From NCBI GenBank assembly GCA_001574975.1, contig KQ965785.1, positions 28,916 to 92,915 on the forward strand: a stretch of 64,000 nucleotides of DNA. The letters run 5' to 3'. The position numbers and the translations under genes were made by a program. The notes below the pieces were generated by a model. That model was not told where the DNA came from and made no database searches. It saw only the letters and a list, made by a program, of their open reading frames with translations. Source of the DNA: Gonapodya prolifera JEL478 (taxonomy: Eukaryota; Monoblepharomycota; Monoblepharidomycetes; Monoblepharidales; Gonapodyaceae). Shown here in pieces: positions 10,620 through 21,800 of the stretch. How positions within the stretch are numbered: the stretch's first letter is position 1; the number at the start of each line of letters is the position of its first letter.

Positions 10620-11989
10620 AGACAGTTCGATTGTGTGAGAGCCAATGATTAATAAAGCGATTCAAGACACCACGTTTCGCTGTTTTCGCACCTCCGTTGA
10701 CATAGGCTATGCCCCAATCAACTTGCGGTCAATCATGGCGTGTCACATAAAGAAGGCAAAAACCGTTCTCTCCTGATCCAACCTCACAGATACAGGATTC
10801 GCGTGTGATTCCGGCTCTGGCCCAACCCACCATCACGTCCCGCTGTCAAGACGTGACGATTGGTGGTACGGGCCCAAAATGCTGTGTGATGCAATCAGCA
10901 ATGCATCCGGAGGCCAGCATCTGCTAAACAGCAGGGATTGCATAGTGGCATGAGAGGTGGGAAATTGAACCAACTACAATTTAACTTGTTCCCTTTCAAC
11001 TCTCCTTCTGTCTTCCTCAAACCCGCGACACTTTCCCACCAGCTCTACCAACGTCCCCTCATCAGACTCCCGGTCCCTCTGACTTATCTTGTTTTCCACC
11101 CGCCTACCACACCACTAGACTGTATCAAAACGTTATACCCCGGGATCGGCCCGAGTACGGCAACCCAAGAAACGAACCCGGGGTTTAAACTACCAAATGA
11201 GATGCCAACTAGCCTTTGTCCCAAATCCTCCTCCCACTCCCCACCTCGGCAAGAGGCGGCACCCAAATAGGGTGCAGAAAGAACAATGTCTTCCGGTGGG
11301 CGGCGTTGTGATAGAAACGGTTAGTGCGACGTGGTCCATGTGTGGAGCCTTTTGGCATTGTTTGCCCCTCAACGATGGGTCGCGCAAATGCCAACTGCCA
11401 TTCCGCAAGTGACCAAAATATACAGGCCATTGCGAACGCCCACTGGGCCACGAGAGCGTCCAGAACATTAAAATGCGCATCGATAACGTAATCTCTCATC
11501 TTTTGTTGTGTGGTCTGCCCGAGTCGATATGAGATCGACCGTCGAGTGACGTCACACCAAAAACACCTCTCTCCTACGACCACCACGCACTTCGTCGAGA
11601 CTGCACCGCGTGTTCTGTCTCAAAACAATTAAGCTAAATGTCGAGCTTTTCCCTCTCCGCGCGCTGTCGGTCTTCAAAGCTTCCTGTATGTGTACTGGTG
11701 ACCCAACGCTTCGCCTCGCACTTTCAAACGCGAGCTCTGTGTTACGGGGTCCAAAAACGTTTGGATACGGAGGCAGTGACGCGTTTGGTGGCCCAGTGCT
11801 CGGGAAGCAACCTCGTGCGTCCGGTAGACTTGTGCCGCTGGCTGCCAGGTTGAAAAAAACGCTGAAGCAACCATTGTAAAAAATAGTATTTATTTAAAAG
11901 ACAACAATTCAGCCCTTCACACACCCACTCTCATACCCAAAAACCCCTCCTGCCCTTGGCCACCTGCCACTCCCCCTTCCCACCCCACC
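10620..11989. other. gene-poor stretch
   Basis: No gene is recognised. There are open frames of 90-125 codons on both strands (for example 11209-11586 minus, containing a hydrophobic run AQWAFAMACIFWSLAEW), but none shows a domain or a convincing splice context. AT-rich DNA at 11875-11910 probably belongs to the 3' end of the BIR1 gene. Confidence 0.4.
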
Positions 11990-14550
11990 TCACACCACAA
12001 ATCTGCCCATCCCCTCCTCTACGCCCTTCACGCCCTCCCACCAACTCCACCACCCCTCGACTTCCTCATCCACCTCTCGTTCCCGCCTTTCTTTTTCCCT
12101 CCGCCCAGCTTCCCGGATCGCGGCGCACCCATACGCGCGCAGGGCGTCTCCGACTGTGAGCGTGGGAGTGTGAGTGGCCGCGTGGAGAAGGAAGGCTGGG
12201 AGGGGTGGGTGGTCTGGTGCGGGTTTGGCCCCGGTGGTGGCGGTGGTGGCGGTGGTGGCGGCGGTGTTGGTAATGGGGTCGACCTCGCCTAGAGGGACTC
12301 TCTTGCCCTTGCCCTTGCCCTTCCCCGCCCCGCTTGTCGCAAGAGCAAGAGGTGGAGCGGGTCCATCAAGGTCCAGCGACAACCCAGCCTTGGCAAGCAA
12401 CGCTGCGGCAGCGGCCTTTCTCATGGTCTTGGCGGTGGTGGCTGGTGCGGCACCGGCACCGCGCTTGCCCCTTCGAGGGGTCTCGTCAACCTCGACCCCA
12501 TCCACCACAGCCGTCGCCGCACCTGCTGCTTTCCGCCCCCTCCGCGGTGTCTCGCCAACCTGTTCCACCCCGGCGCCCAAATCCACCGATGCTCCCGCAG
12601 CCGCCAACATCGCCGCCGCGCCCTTCTTCCCCCTGCCCAGTGTCTCGACGATAGTTCCGTCCCCGTCCTCTTTCGCCGCCGCACTCGCGGCACCTTTCCG
12701 TCCCCTTCTCGGGGTCTCCGCGACGGTGTCGTCCTCTTTCGTCGCCGCAGCCGCCGCTGCCTTCTTGCCCCTCCGCGCAACCGACACCTCCACGACGGGG
12801 AGTTCCTCCGCCTGAGACGCCGTATCGGTATCGGGCCCACGCTTACGTTTCCCGCGTGTCGAAGGCGTCGGTGGAATGTCGAAGAAAGCCGATTTGAGCG
12901 GGTCGGATGATTCGGGCGGTGGGAGGACCGTGGGTTTGGCGCGTTTCGGGGCTGGGGTTTGTGCGACTGCGACGGACGCCGTGGTGGAGGATGAGGTGGA
13001 GGTGGAGGGTTTGAGTTTGGGTTTGGTAGCGGTGGCGGTGGAGGAGGTGGAGGAGGACGAGGGAGAGGACGTTGCCGCGGCGGTGAAGACGGCGCATTCT
13101 GGGCGACGTTTGCGGTGCTGTTCCCTAAGTCACGAGGGAGGTGGGACCGGATGGAGAGGAGGAAGTGAGGATATAGCTTAGGGTGAGGACGAAGCCGAGG
13201 CCGGCGTCCTGCCCGGGACGGCGCTTGTCTTGCGAAGGACCCGACCCGGGCACTATTCAGTGCCGCCAGCACCCCGTGGATGAGAATGAGGCCGGATCGG
13301 GGATGTCTCCGCAGGTGAGGGTTCCTGCAACGTTTTCCACAAACCGAATCCCCGACGTCCTCTTATGCGACCATCAGCCAGCAACCATCAACTCATTCCC
13401 ACCCCACCGCAACACCACCCGACCAAAAACGCACCTTGGAACATCGCCCTCCTCCCACCCATCGAGTTCCAGCTCGCAGTAAGCGCACGTGGTGGCGTCG
13501 GGGGAGTCTGATGTTGGGCTGCGAGGTGCAGGCGATGTGAGAACGATCAGGCAAGAGCGGACGGGAAGATGAGAGTGAAGAGAGAGAAAGAGATGGAGAA
13601 GCGAGGGTGAAGTAGGGATGGAGGGAGGGAGGAGAGAATCGAGACGTAGGGGAGGAAGCGGAGACGTCGGTGAACGGTGAACGGGGAGTACGAAGAAAGG
13701 CAAAGCGGATGAGAGAGGAGACACTCACGTGAAGTAGAATCCAGCGGAAGCCATCTGGGTGTGGACGCGGGACGGGGGGTGAAGAGGAAGAGAGAGAAAG
13801 GGAATGGGAAGAATGGGTGAGTGAGATGCACCTCAATGAAGAAGACCCCGTGACGAGGAATTGGGGGTGGACTGCGAGGCCAGCACGTGCCGCTCCGTGG
13901 ATTGATAACCTGCCTGTAGGTTTACAACAAGCCGTCCAAGCGTGGTTGCGAGGGAAACTGGCACCGCAAGTTGCAGACTGTTCTGCTTCCTTGATGCCAT
14001 TGCTCGATACCGGTCTGCTCCGCCATTGTTCCCCCACGTGCGTGACCCTCACCTTCTCCACACTACACGAACTCTCCTCCCCAAACGGCCACTGCGCCTC
14101 TACCATTAAAAACGTCTCCCGTCTCGTCATCCTCGCCCTCTCCCCATTCGGCCATGCCTCCTCACTCCCTCTCCCGTCGTCCCACCACTCCCTGGCCATC
14201 CTACACGCGACCCAGGGACACTCTGGGTTAATCTCCGCGTGGACCGTGATCGGGTGCGGCGAGGCCTTTGACCAGTCCGAGTAAGAGGCGGTACATGCGA
14301 AGCAGAGAGTGAGGAGTGGCGATGCGGGCGTGGGTTTGTAGAGGAACCCTGCGAGTGCCATCTGGGAGTGCAGCGTGGGTGGGAGGGTGCGAATCGGGTC
14401 GAATCGGAGGGTGGGGGGCAGAGCGACGGGGAGGGAAGGGAATGGACTCACGCTGCGCGGCCCCAACGGCGCCTTCTTTGCCTTTGACAGCCAGCTCCCG
14501 TGCGCGTGCTTTGTCGCAAACGTGCGCTCGCGGGCGTCGAGTGTCTGCAT
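11990..14550 (-). CDS. BIR1: BIR1/survivin-like protein with two BIR domains
   Basis: Five exons join in frame: 14550-14452, 14361-14053, 13754-13729, 13518-13435, 13124-11990, giving 550 aa. BIR 1 runs RERTFATKHAHGSWL, MALAGFLYKP, CFACTASYSDW, PHPITVHAEINPECPWV. BIR 2 runs RRETFLMVEAQWPFG, MASAGFYFT, CAYCELELDGWEEGD, EQHRKRRPECAVF; both have the CxxC-H-C zinc ligands. The long last exon is Ala/Lys/Arg-rich with repeated TPRRGRK motifs resembling AT-hooks, and ends in a short charged helix. Family knowledge: fungal Bir1 is the survivin subunit of the chromosomal passenger complex (Aurora, INCENP) at centromeres. BIR 2 is split by introns of 210 and 310 nt. Start chosen as the first ATG before BIR 1. 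Confidence 0.88.
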
Positions 14551-14689
14551 GGATTGGTGGAAGTGGGGCGGGTGTGCTGCGGCCGAAAGTGAGTTGGTAT
14601 GCACGAACCACATTGGGAGGCGAAGACGGCCACTGTGAAGTGCTTTCAAAAGCGGGAAAACTTGCAACGGAAGCAAGCGGAAGGACATT

Positions 14690-15580
14690 ACGTAATTGCT
14701 CCGGTTGGCGTATAAGCGTAGAGTATTTTGTTCTGGTTTGGAGTCTCAGTGTCGGCACACGTCCCGTGCAGGGGTAGGATATTTTCTTGGCTGAGCGAGC
14801 ACCATACGGTGACTTCGCGATCAAATGCCTGCAAAAGTTGGACAATTGGTGAATTTCGCGTCAGTTCCTAGTTTTTGCAAGATGCCATGTTATCGTCAGA
14901 GAAGAGACAACCACATACCTTCTTCACGTCCTCGGTCGGATCCAAAAGGAGCACTTTGATAGCGACTTTTTTGTTGCCAAGCCACATGCCCTCGTAAACC
15001 TCGCCAAACCCTCCGACAGCGATCTTCTCGCCCATATCGATCTCCCACGGGGTAGTCAGGCACGGGTGTAAAACCACCTCCCGTTTCCCCGTGGCGATCG
15101 TGAGCGCCGACTTGGCCACGTTCGAGGCACGCACTGGGAAGTCCGTGACGCAGAGTTGCGACAGGGACCTTTCGAGTTCCAAGAGCACGGCATCGACAAC
15201 GTCTCCCAACACGATCCGCTTGATGATTTTCTCGGCTACGAGGCGTTCGGTAAGCTTGTTGAGTCGTTGGAGGATGCTAACAGAGTTTCCCATGTGATGT
15301 TTGCTTTAATTTCTCTCCGAGGTCACCGACGCAATCCAGGCCCACCCACCTCACAAACTTCTCCGTCCTTGCCTCGACGTCTACATACGCGACATTCAAG
15401 AGCGCCGCGATGGCCAGAAACGTCATATGGGAATGGCCGGCCAACGCATGTACTGCTTGTTTCCTGTGCCGGACGCGCGACGCCCCGTCGATGATGTTGA
15501 CGAGGATGTCTGCCGCGAGAGGCGCTGATTTGGACGGGATCGACGGTAGAAGATGGCATCGATGAAACATATGCACTTTT
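14690..15580 (-). pseudogene. TKL-type protein kinase, N-terminal part only
   Basis: The kinase N-lobe is clear: WEIDMGEKIAVGGFGEVYEG (glycine loop) and KKVAIKVLLLD (VAIK lysine) in the exon ending about 14920. After a short intron comes FDREVTVWCSLSQENILPLHG (helix C and the NILP strand) at about 14825. No HRD, DFG or C-lobe follows; the sequence runs into the BIR1 upstream region within 150 bp. The leader (residues before WEID) is helical, with a further upstream exon-like frame at 15277-15576. It is a truncated relative of the kinase at 22.9 kb. Confidence 0.7.
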
Positions 15581-15639
15581 CATTCTTATTAACACACACT
15601 TGTAAACCATAGGAATACGCACGTGAGCTTGGCTCGACC

Positions 15640-16036
15640 CACGAGCCAGCTAATATTACGTAGCACCTGTGTACTTGTCTTCAGAACACGCGCACGGGGA
15701 CGCGCAGACGACCATTTTGATTGTTGGGACCGTGGCGTAGTTGTTTGGCGTTGTTGCGGTGCTTCCGTTCCGTGATATTGTCGTTTCTGAGGTGAAGCGG
15801 GTCAACGGAAACGTTGTGTACTGGGATGCAACGTGGTGTGCGACCGTCGATTTCTGCGATCGGTAACTGAACGTAAATATCAGACTTACTTCATAGCTTC
15901 AGAGTTTTTTGTGGTACAATACGGAATGCAACCCACGGTTATGTTCGCTTGCAAGGACCGTGCCCGACCGCAGCATCGAGTAGGAGCACACGCGAGAGCG
16001 AGAATGCGCCACGCTGCGCCCGTGTTTGTGCGCGAG
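15640..16036. other. intergenic, TEN1 upstream region
   Basis: No gene is recognised. It separates the kinase fragment from the divergently oriented TEN1-like gene and presumably holds the promoter of the latter. No TATA box or repeat stands out. Confidence 0.35.
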
Positions 16037-16554
16037 ATGGCACGCGACGGCGCGGCGATGGACGGCGACAGCGTGCGCGTCGTGGGGCGGTGCGTCGGTT
16101 GTTCCCCCTGCCCTCTCCACGTTGCAGCCGGCCTCACACAAACCCCACACCCCACACCCCACACCTCACCCCCTCCAGCCTCGCTTCCTTCGACCCATCC
16201 ACCGCTCTCGCGATTCTCACCGACGACTCCGGCGCGCACGTGGCAGTCGACACGACCCTGGTTGATCCAGTGCAGGGCAGGATCGGAGAGCTGCTCATGG
16301 TGTTGGGCGAGGTCGAGGTGGACGTTGGCGTGGGTGCGGGAGAGGAAGAGGTGCGTGTGTCGGTATGGGTGGGTGTACCAAGCGAGAGATGGGGCCGGGG
16401 ACCACGAGCGGACAAAGAGAAAAGGATGGTTCCCGTTCGATGGTTCACTCGACAAATGGCAAGGAACTACCAAAACGCTTTCGCTCTCACGTCTCAGAGA
16501 CCGTATTGCGTCTTGGTAGTCCCTCGCTCTTGTGTCGAGGCTTTTGCAGTCTGA
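16037..16554 (+). CDS. TEN1: TEN1-like OB-fold telomere protein, copy 1
   Basis: Exon 1 (16037-16089, MARDGAAMDGDSVRVVGR) joins after a GTGCGT...CCAG intron to exon 2 at 16179 (LASFDPSTALAIL, AHVAVDTTLVDPVQ, ELLMVLGEVE). Short length, a leading VRVxGR strand, the VDTxL-P step and the GEVE strand match Ten1, the small subunit of the telomere-capping CST complex (family knowledge). The exon 2 frame stays open to 16554, but by comparison with copy 2 a splice site at about 16350 (GAG|GTGCGT) is likely, with the last exon lost in or beyond the gap. Confidence in the family is moderate. Confidence 0.55.
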
Positions 16555-16569
16555 TGGTTCATCTCTCGA

Positions 16570-16804
16570 CGTCCATTCTTTCTCTCCGCTCTTGCTTCCT
16601 TTCGTTTCTGTTCGCCAACATCCTCTCTTTCTTTCTCCTCTATCTGCTTTCTCCTTCGCTCCTTGGGTCTCTCGCTCTCTCTTCCTCCTCCATCCCTTCT
16701 CTCAATCTTACTTCCTGTCGTGTTGTCACCCGCCATCCCGGCTTCCTCTCCTTTCGTCCTTTCGTCCTTTCGTCCTTCCACCTTCCGTTTTCCGTTCCCC
16801 CCCC
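16570..16804. repeat. pyrimidine-rich tract before the gap
   Basis: Almost pure C/T on the plus strand with TTTCGTCC repeats at its end. It corresponds to the intron-like C/T tract at 23340-23590 after the second TEN1 copy; both contain CTTTGGGTCTC/CCTTGGGTCTC. Confidence 0.7.
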
Positions 16805-17352
16805 NNNNNNNNNNNNNNNNNNNNNNNNNNNNNNNNNNNNNNNNNNNNNNNNNNNNNNNNNNNNNNNNNNNNNNNNNNNNNNNNNNNNNNNNNNNNNNNN
16901 NNNNNNNNNNNNNNNNNNNNNNNNNNNNNNNNNNNNNNNNNNNNNNNNNNNNNNNNNNNNNNNNNNNNNNNNNNNNNNNNNNNNNNNNNNNNNNNNNNNN
17001 NNNNNNNNNNNNNNNNNNNNNNNNNNNNNNNNNNNNNNNNNNNNNNNNNNNNNNNNNNNNNNNNNNNNNNNNNNNNNNNNNNNNNNNNNNNNNNNNNNNN
17101 NNNNNNNNNNNNNNNNNNNNNNNNNNNNNNNNNNNNNNNNNNNNNNNNNNNNNNNNNNNNNNNNNNNNNNNNNNNNNNNNNNNNNNNNNNNNNNNNNNNN
17201 NNNNNNNNNNNNNNNNNNNNNNNNNNNNNNNNNNNNNNNNNNNNNNNNNNNNNNNNNNNNNNNNNNNNNNNNNNNNNNNNNNNNNNNNNNNNNNNNNNNN
17301 NNNNNNNNNNNNNNNNNNNNNNNNNNNNNNNNNNNNNNNNNNNNNNNNNNNN
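16805..17352. other. assembly gap (548 N)
   Basis: Run of undetermined bases. It is flanked on the left by C/T repeats and on the right by (GGACGGGA)n, so a collapsed or unsequenced low-complexity repeat is the likely cause. The true length is unknown. Confidence 0.98.
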
Positions 17353-17740
17353 GGACGGGAGGACGGGAGGACGGGAGGACGGGAGGGCGGGAGGGCGGGA
17401 GGGCGAACGCGAAGGAAGGAGGTGGAACGACCAAGGAGGAGGACGGAAGGAGACCGGGAGCACAGCATTTGAGGGCGACTGCGACTCGGGCGATTCAACT
17501 CCGGGACTCTGGGACTCAATTTCTGGCCACTTGACTCGGCTCGACTTCGTTTGAATGCTTGAGTGATTCGGCTCAGGGATTCGGGCGACTCGATTCGGAG
17601 ATTCGGAGACTTGACTCCACTCGGGCTCGGGCAACTCGATTCGATTTGGGCGCTTGGGAAGAACCGATTCGACCCCTCTCTCCGAATCAAAGGCTTGGGC
17701 AACTCGGCGACTCGGCGACTCAACTCGACTCGAGTAACTT
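17353..17740. repeat. GGACGGGA tandem repeat and degenerate GACTCGG minisatellite
   Basis: 17353-17410 is GGACGGGA and then GGGCGGGA repeated. From about 17475 to 17740 the motif GA(C/T)TCGG or CGACTCG occurs again and again with irregular spacers. Long open frames here and through the gap are by-products of composition. Confidence 0.75.
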
Positions 17741-18836
17741 GGTCTCACCGTCTCCCTGACCCGTCCGACTTCGGTGTGGGCGTGGACCGGCGTGCACGAG
17801 CACTGAGCATGCGATTGGATGAAGATTGGTTGGTGGGGTGGGATGGGCAGGGGTGAAACGTGGAGCTGCGTGGCGCGTGTGGTGCCAATGTGAAAAGGAG
17901 TCCCCGCGCGTGCGGTGACACGCACTCGCCTACGCTCGCACTCGGTCGTCGTTGGGAAGCCCTGCCGGCTCCTTCTGACTGTGACTGTGACGAAGACCCC
18001 TGACGTTACTCCAGCTCGGACGGCCCGGACCGCCTGGACAGCTGGACACCCGTCTGATGCCTGTCGCCTTTCACGCACAAGAAGTGCCGCTGGGCGGCGG
18101 ACGGTGCACGTCTGGCCGTGGAGGTCATGGTGACGGCCAATGGGAACTTGGCGGCCGACACCTGTTGACGCAAGTGTACGCGCAGGCACAGGAGTTTTCC
18201 CTGGACGGCACGCACACCGCAGCGTCATGTCACGTCACTATGTGTATGATATACCCTCGGATTCGGATCGAACACTCGCGGCGCTATACCCGACGTGTCG
18301 TGTCACACCCTCGCACGCTCATCCACATCGCTGGCCAGTCGCGCTGCCTGTTCTCCCCACCGCTCCGAGTAACGCCTGCTCCACACCGGACTACTGTATC
18401 CGGCGGGCATATTGCCTCGCTGCAACCCCACTCCGACCTCCGAGTGTGCATGCCCATACTCAACGCAGTACTGCGGATCTCGGAGCGAAGCGGCGGCGAG
18501 TTCGCTGGTAAAGTAGAGGAACAAGATGGTTCGGGACGGCATAGCAGACGGGACGAGATGGCTTGTGGAAACCACACATACCACAGCGCGAACATGAAGT
18601 TACCCTCACCTCTCACGCAACCCCACGCCATGCCAAAGTCTCACCAACCTCCAAAAATATATGTGGTACATTTTCAAAACTTCAAATATTTCTTTATTTG
18701 AATGATGACACCCCTATCCACCTATCTTCCGTAACGTTCAAATACAATCTTTCGTGTCCCTATCTCCCTGTTAATGTACTAGCCATAAATCCACCAGTCG
18801 TATAACTATGTCCTAGTGGAGGTCATGTCCTTCCTC
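17741..18836. other. intergenic, no recognised gene
   Basis: Open frames of 60-200 codons exist on both strands but none has a recognisable domain. AT-rich DNA at 18650-18830 is the probable 3' untranslated and termination region of the kinase-TPR gene on the minus strand. Confidence 0.4.
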
Positions 18837-21800
18837 TTATCCCTCAGCGGCTTCCGCTGCAGTATCGTTTCCAGCATGCGAAGCTTCTAATGCATCGCAT
18901 TCAACTGCATGTTTTGTTGCATCTCCGTGATCGGCGATTTTTGCAGTGCCACATTCCTCGGTGGACTCCAGGACCGCTTTGATTAGCGCCAGAATCATCT
19001 CAGACGTCAGCCGATCTGGGTTACCCTCACCAGGTGTCCTGAAGCGAACTGCAACCACGTGCTCCAGTAGTGCTACAGTCTGCGCGGCTTCTCCTGTCGC
19101 CAAAAACGCCATCGCCAACTTGTTTTGCGTTTCCAGCCGCTCGGGGTGCTCCTCAGAGAGGAATTTGCCGTGGACAGCAGCTATGTGCGCCAGTATTTCC
19201 ACAGCCTTGTCAGTCTCACTGGTATCTTCATACGCTGCAGCCAGCATAGCCTGAGACGCCAGCAGGTCTGGGTGCTCCTCCTTCAGGATATTGTTGCGTA
19301 CAGTAATCACGTGTTCCAGTAGCACCACGGCCTTTTTGGCTTCCCCAACAGTCACGTACGCTTGAGCCAGGGCTTGTTGTGATGCAAGACCGTTGGGTTG
19401 GTCCTGGGTCAACATCTGGCGCTGTGTGAAAACCAAGTGCTCCAGCACCAACACTGCCTCCCAAACCTGCCCAATCATGTGGTATGCTGTACCAAGGGCA
19501 AGTTGCGACTGTAACCTGTCTTGATGTCCGAATGCCAGTGTTCTACTTCGCACGGTGAAAACATGCTCCAACAGCCCCACGCCCTCACCAAAGTGCCCAA
19601 CTGAAATGTACATGGATGCCAGCCTCACCCCATCAACAGTAAAACAGTATTTCATGTTAATCGCATTGCGCTTGGCTTTTTCTAGTGCTGCTTTTGCGTC
19701 CGCCAAGTTTCCTTGCAAATCGAGCAAGTCAGGGTCATCTTCTCGCAACACATTCCTTGCAATGGCCAGCGCGCGTTCCAGAATCGGGACGGCGTTTTTA
19801 AATTGACCGTCACTCATGTATGCCACGGCCAGGTCATTTTGTGTCATCATCAAGTCTGGGTGTTCTTTTGGCAACACTCGCTCCCTGACGGCCAGCACAT
19901 GCTGAAGTAGTGCTATGACCTTCTTCACCTGCCCATCAACTTGGTATGCCTCGGCCAGGTTGCTCTGTGACATCAGAAGGGAGGGGTGATATTCCACCAA
20001 GTCACGCTCCTTGACAGCCAGAACACGCTCAAACATTGCAATGGCCTTCTTAACTTCCCCGCCTTCTCGGTATGCATATGCCAGATTGTTCTGTGTCATC
20101 AGTCGGTCTGGGTGATCTTCGTCGAAGATACGCTCCTGGACAGCGAGCACGTGTTCGAACAACGCAATAGCCTTTTTGACCTGGCTGCCATCTTTGTACG
20201 CCAAGGCCAGGTTGTTCTGCGTCGCCAGCAAAGTCGGGTGATCTTTGACCAACACACGCTCCTGGATGGCCAGGACACGCTCCAACATTGTGGCAGCCTT
20301 CTTGACCTGTCTGTCATCTCTGTACGCCAGGGCCAAGTTGTTCTGAGTTATCAGCCTTTCCGGGTGATCTTCCGCGACGATGCGCTCCCAGATAGTAAGC
20401 ACGTGCTCCAGCATTACAATGGCCTTCTTGAATTGCCCATTCTTCCGATACACCCGCGCCAGGTTGCTTTGTGTCATCAGCAGGGATGGGTGATCTTCTG
20501 CAAAGATGCGCTTCTGGATGGCCAGCACATGCTCCGACATTGCAATTGCCTGGTCGGGCTGACCATTGTCTTGGTATGTTGCTGCCAGGTTAATCTGTGT
20601 CTCCAGCAGAGATGGGTGATCTTTTGGTAGGACACGCTTTCGTATGGCCACCACACGCTCAAAAAGTGTGACGGCCTTCTTCACTTTCCCGTCATCTCGG
20701 TACAACTCGGCCAGATTGTTCTGCGTCGTCAGCATTTCTGGGTGATCTTCGGATAAGAGGCGCCTCTGGACGGCCAGCACACGCTCAAACATTGCGAGAG
20801 CCTTCTTGATCTGCCCATTGTCCCGATAAGCCGTGGCCAGGTTGTTCTGTGTCACAACGAGGTATGGGTGATCTTCGGCCAAGATACGCTCTCGGACAGC
20901 CAGAACACGCTCTAACATTGTGACAGCCTTCTTGACCTGCCCGTTGTCTCGGTATACCTCGGCCAAGTTCACCTGGGACATCAGCCTATCTGGGTGATCA
21001 TCTGCGAGGACACGCTCCTGGACGGCCAGCACATGCTCCAAAATTGCAACAGCCTTCTTCACCTCGCCACCATCGCGATACGCCGTAGCCAGATTGTTCT
21101 GCGTAATAAGAAGGGATGGATGGTCTTCCCCCAAGACACGCTTTCGGATAGCGAGCACGTGCTCCAACATCTTGACGGCCTTTTTCGCCTGCCCATGATC
21201 TCTGTATGCCGTTGCGAGGTTGTTTTGCGTCATCAACAAGGATGCGTGATCGTCTGCCAAGACGCGCTCCTGGACGGCCAGCACACGCTCCAACATGGCA
21301 ATTGCTCTGCCAGCGTTGACGGAGACGCCAATTCCCTCCAGATACCACTTCGCAAGACGTTCTTGTGCGCCCACGTTCCCCCGCTCGGCAGCTTTCTCGT
21401 ACAACTCCGCGGCACGCTCAAGTGATCTCTCAAGGACCCCCAAACCATTCTGGTAATACCACGCGAGCCATGTTTGCGCGCCAGTGTGCTCCGTCTCGGC
21501 AGCTCTCGCGAACATCAGTGATGCTCTGTCGAGATCACGCGCTTTTGCTGTCTTCACGGCAAGTTCTACAAGTGCAGCGGCGTCGAGCTCAGGGTTGACG
21601 TCCACCACAGGGATTGGTACGGACCGTGCAGGACTGGGAAATTGGTTATCGGGTGCAATGTGGATTTGAAGCAACTACAGTTGACTCACACTTTTGCGCA
21701 GAGTATGCCCTTGATAAAAGAAAAGTCTGGCCGATGGTCTGGGTTCTGGTGCCAGCATTGCTCCATGAGAATCCGGAGCCATGAAGGCATATGTGCCGGG

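Noticed and set aside
12174-12815. 213-codon plus-strand Ala/Pro-rich ORF
   Set aside because: It is the complement of the Ala/Lys-rich BIR1 tail; GC-rich repeats keep the opposite frame open.
13393-14688. A single 431-codon minus-strand gene
   Set aside because: It is the BIR1 exons read together with their introns; splicing gives two clean BIR domains.
16365-18228. Open frames of 260-500 codons on both strands running through the gap
   Set aside because: They are open only because the Ns carry no stops; the flanks are low-complexity repeats.
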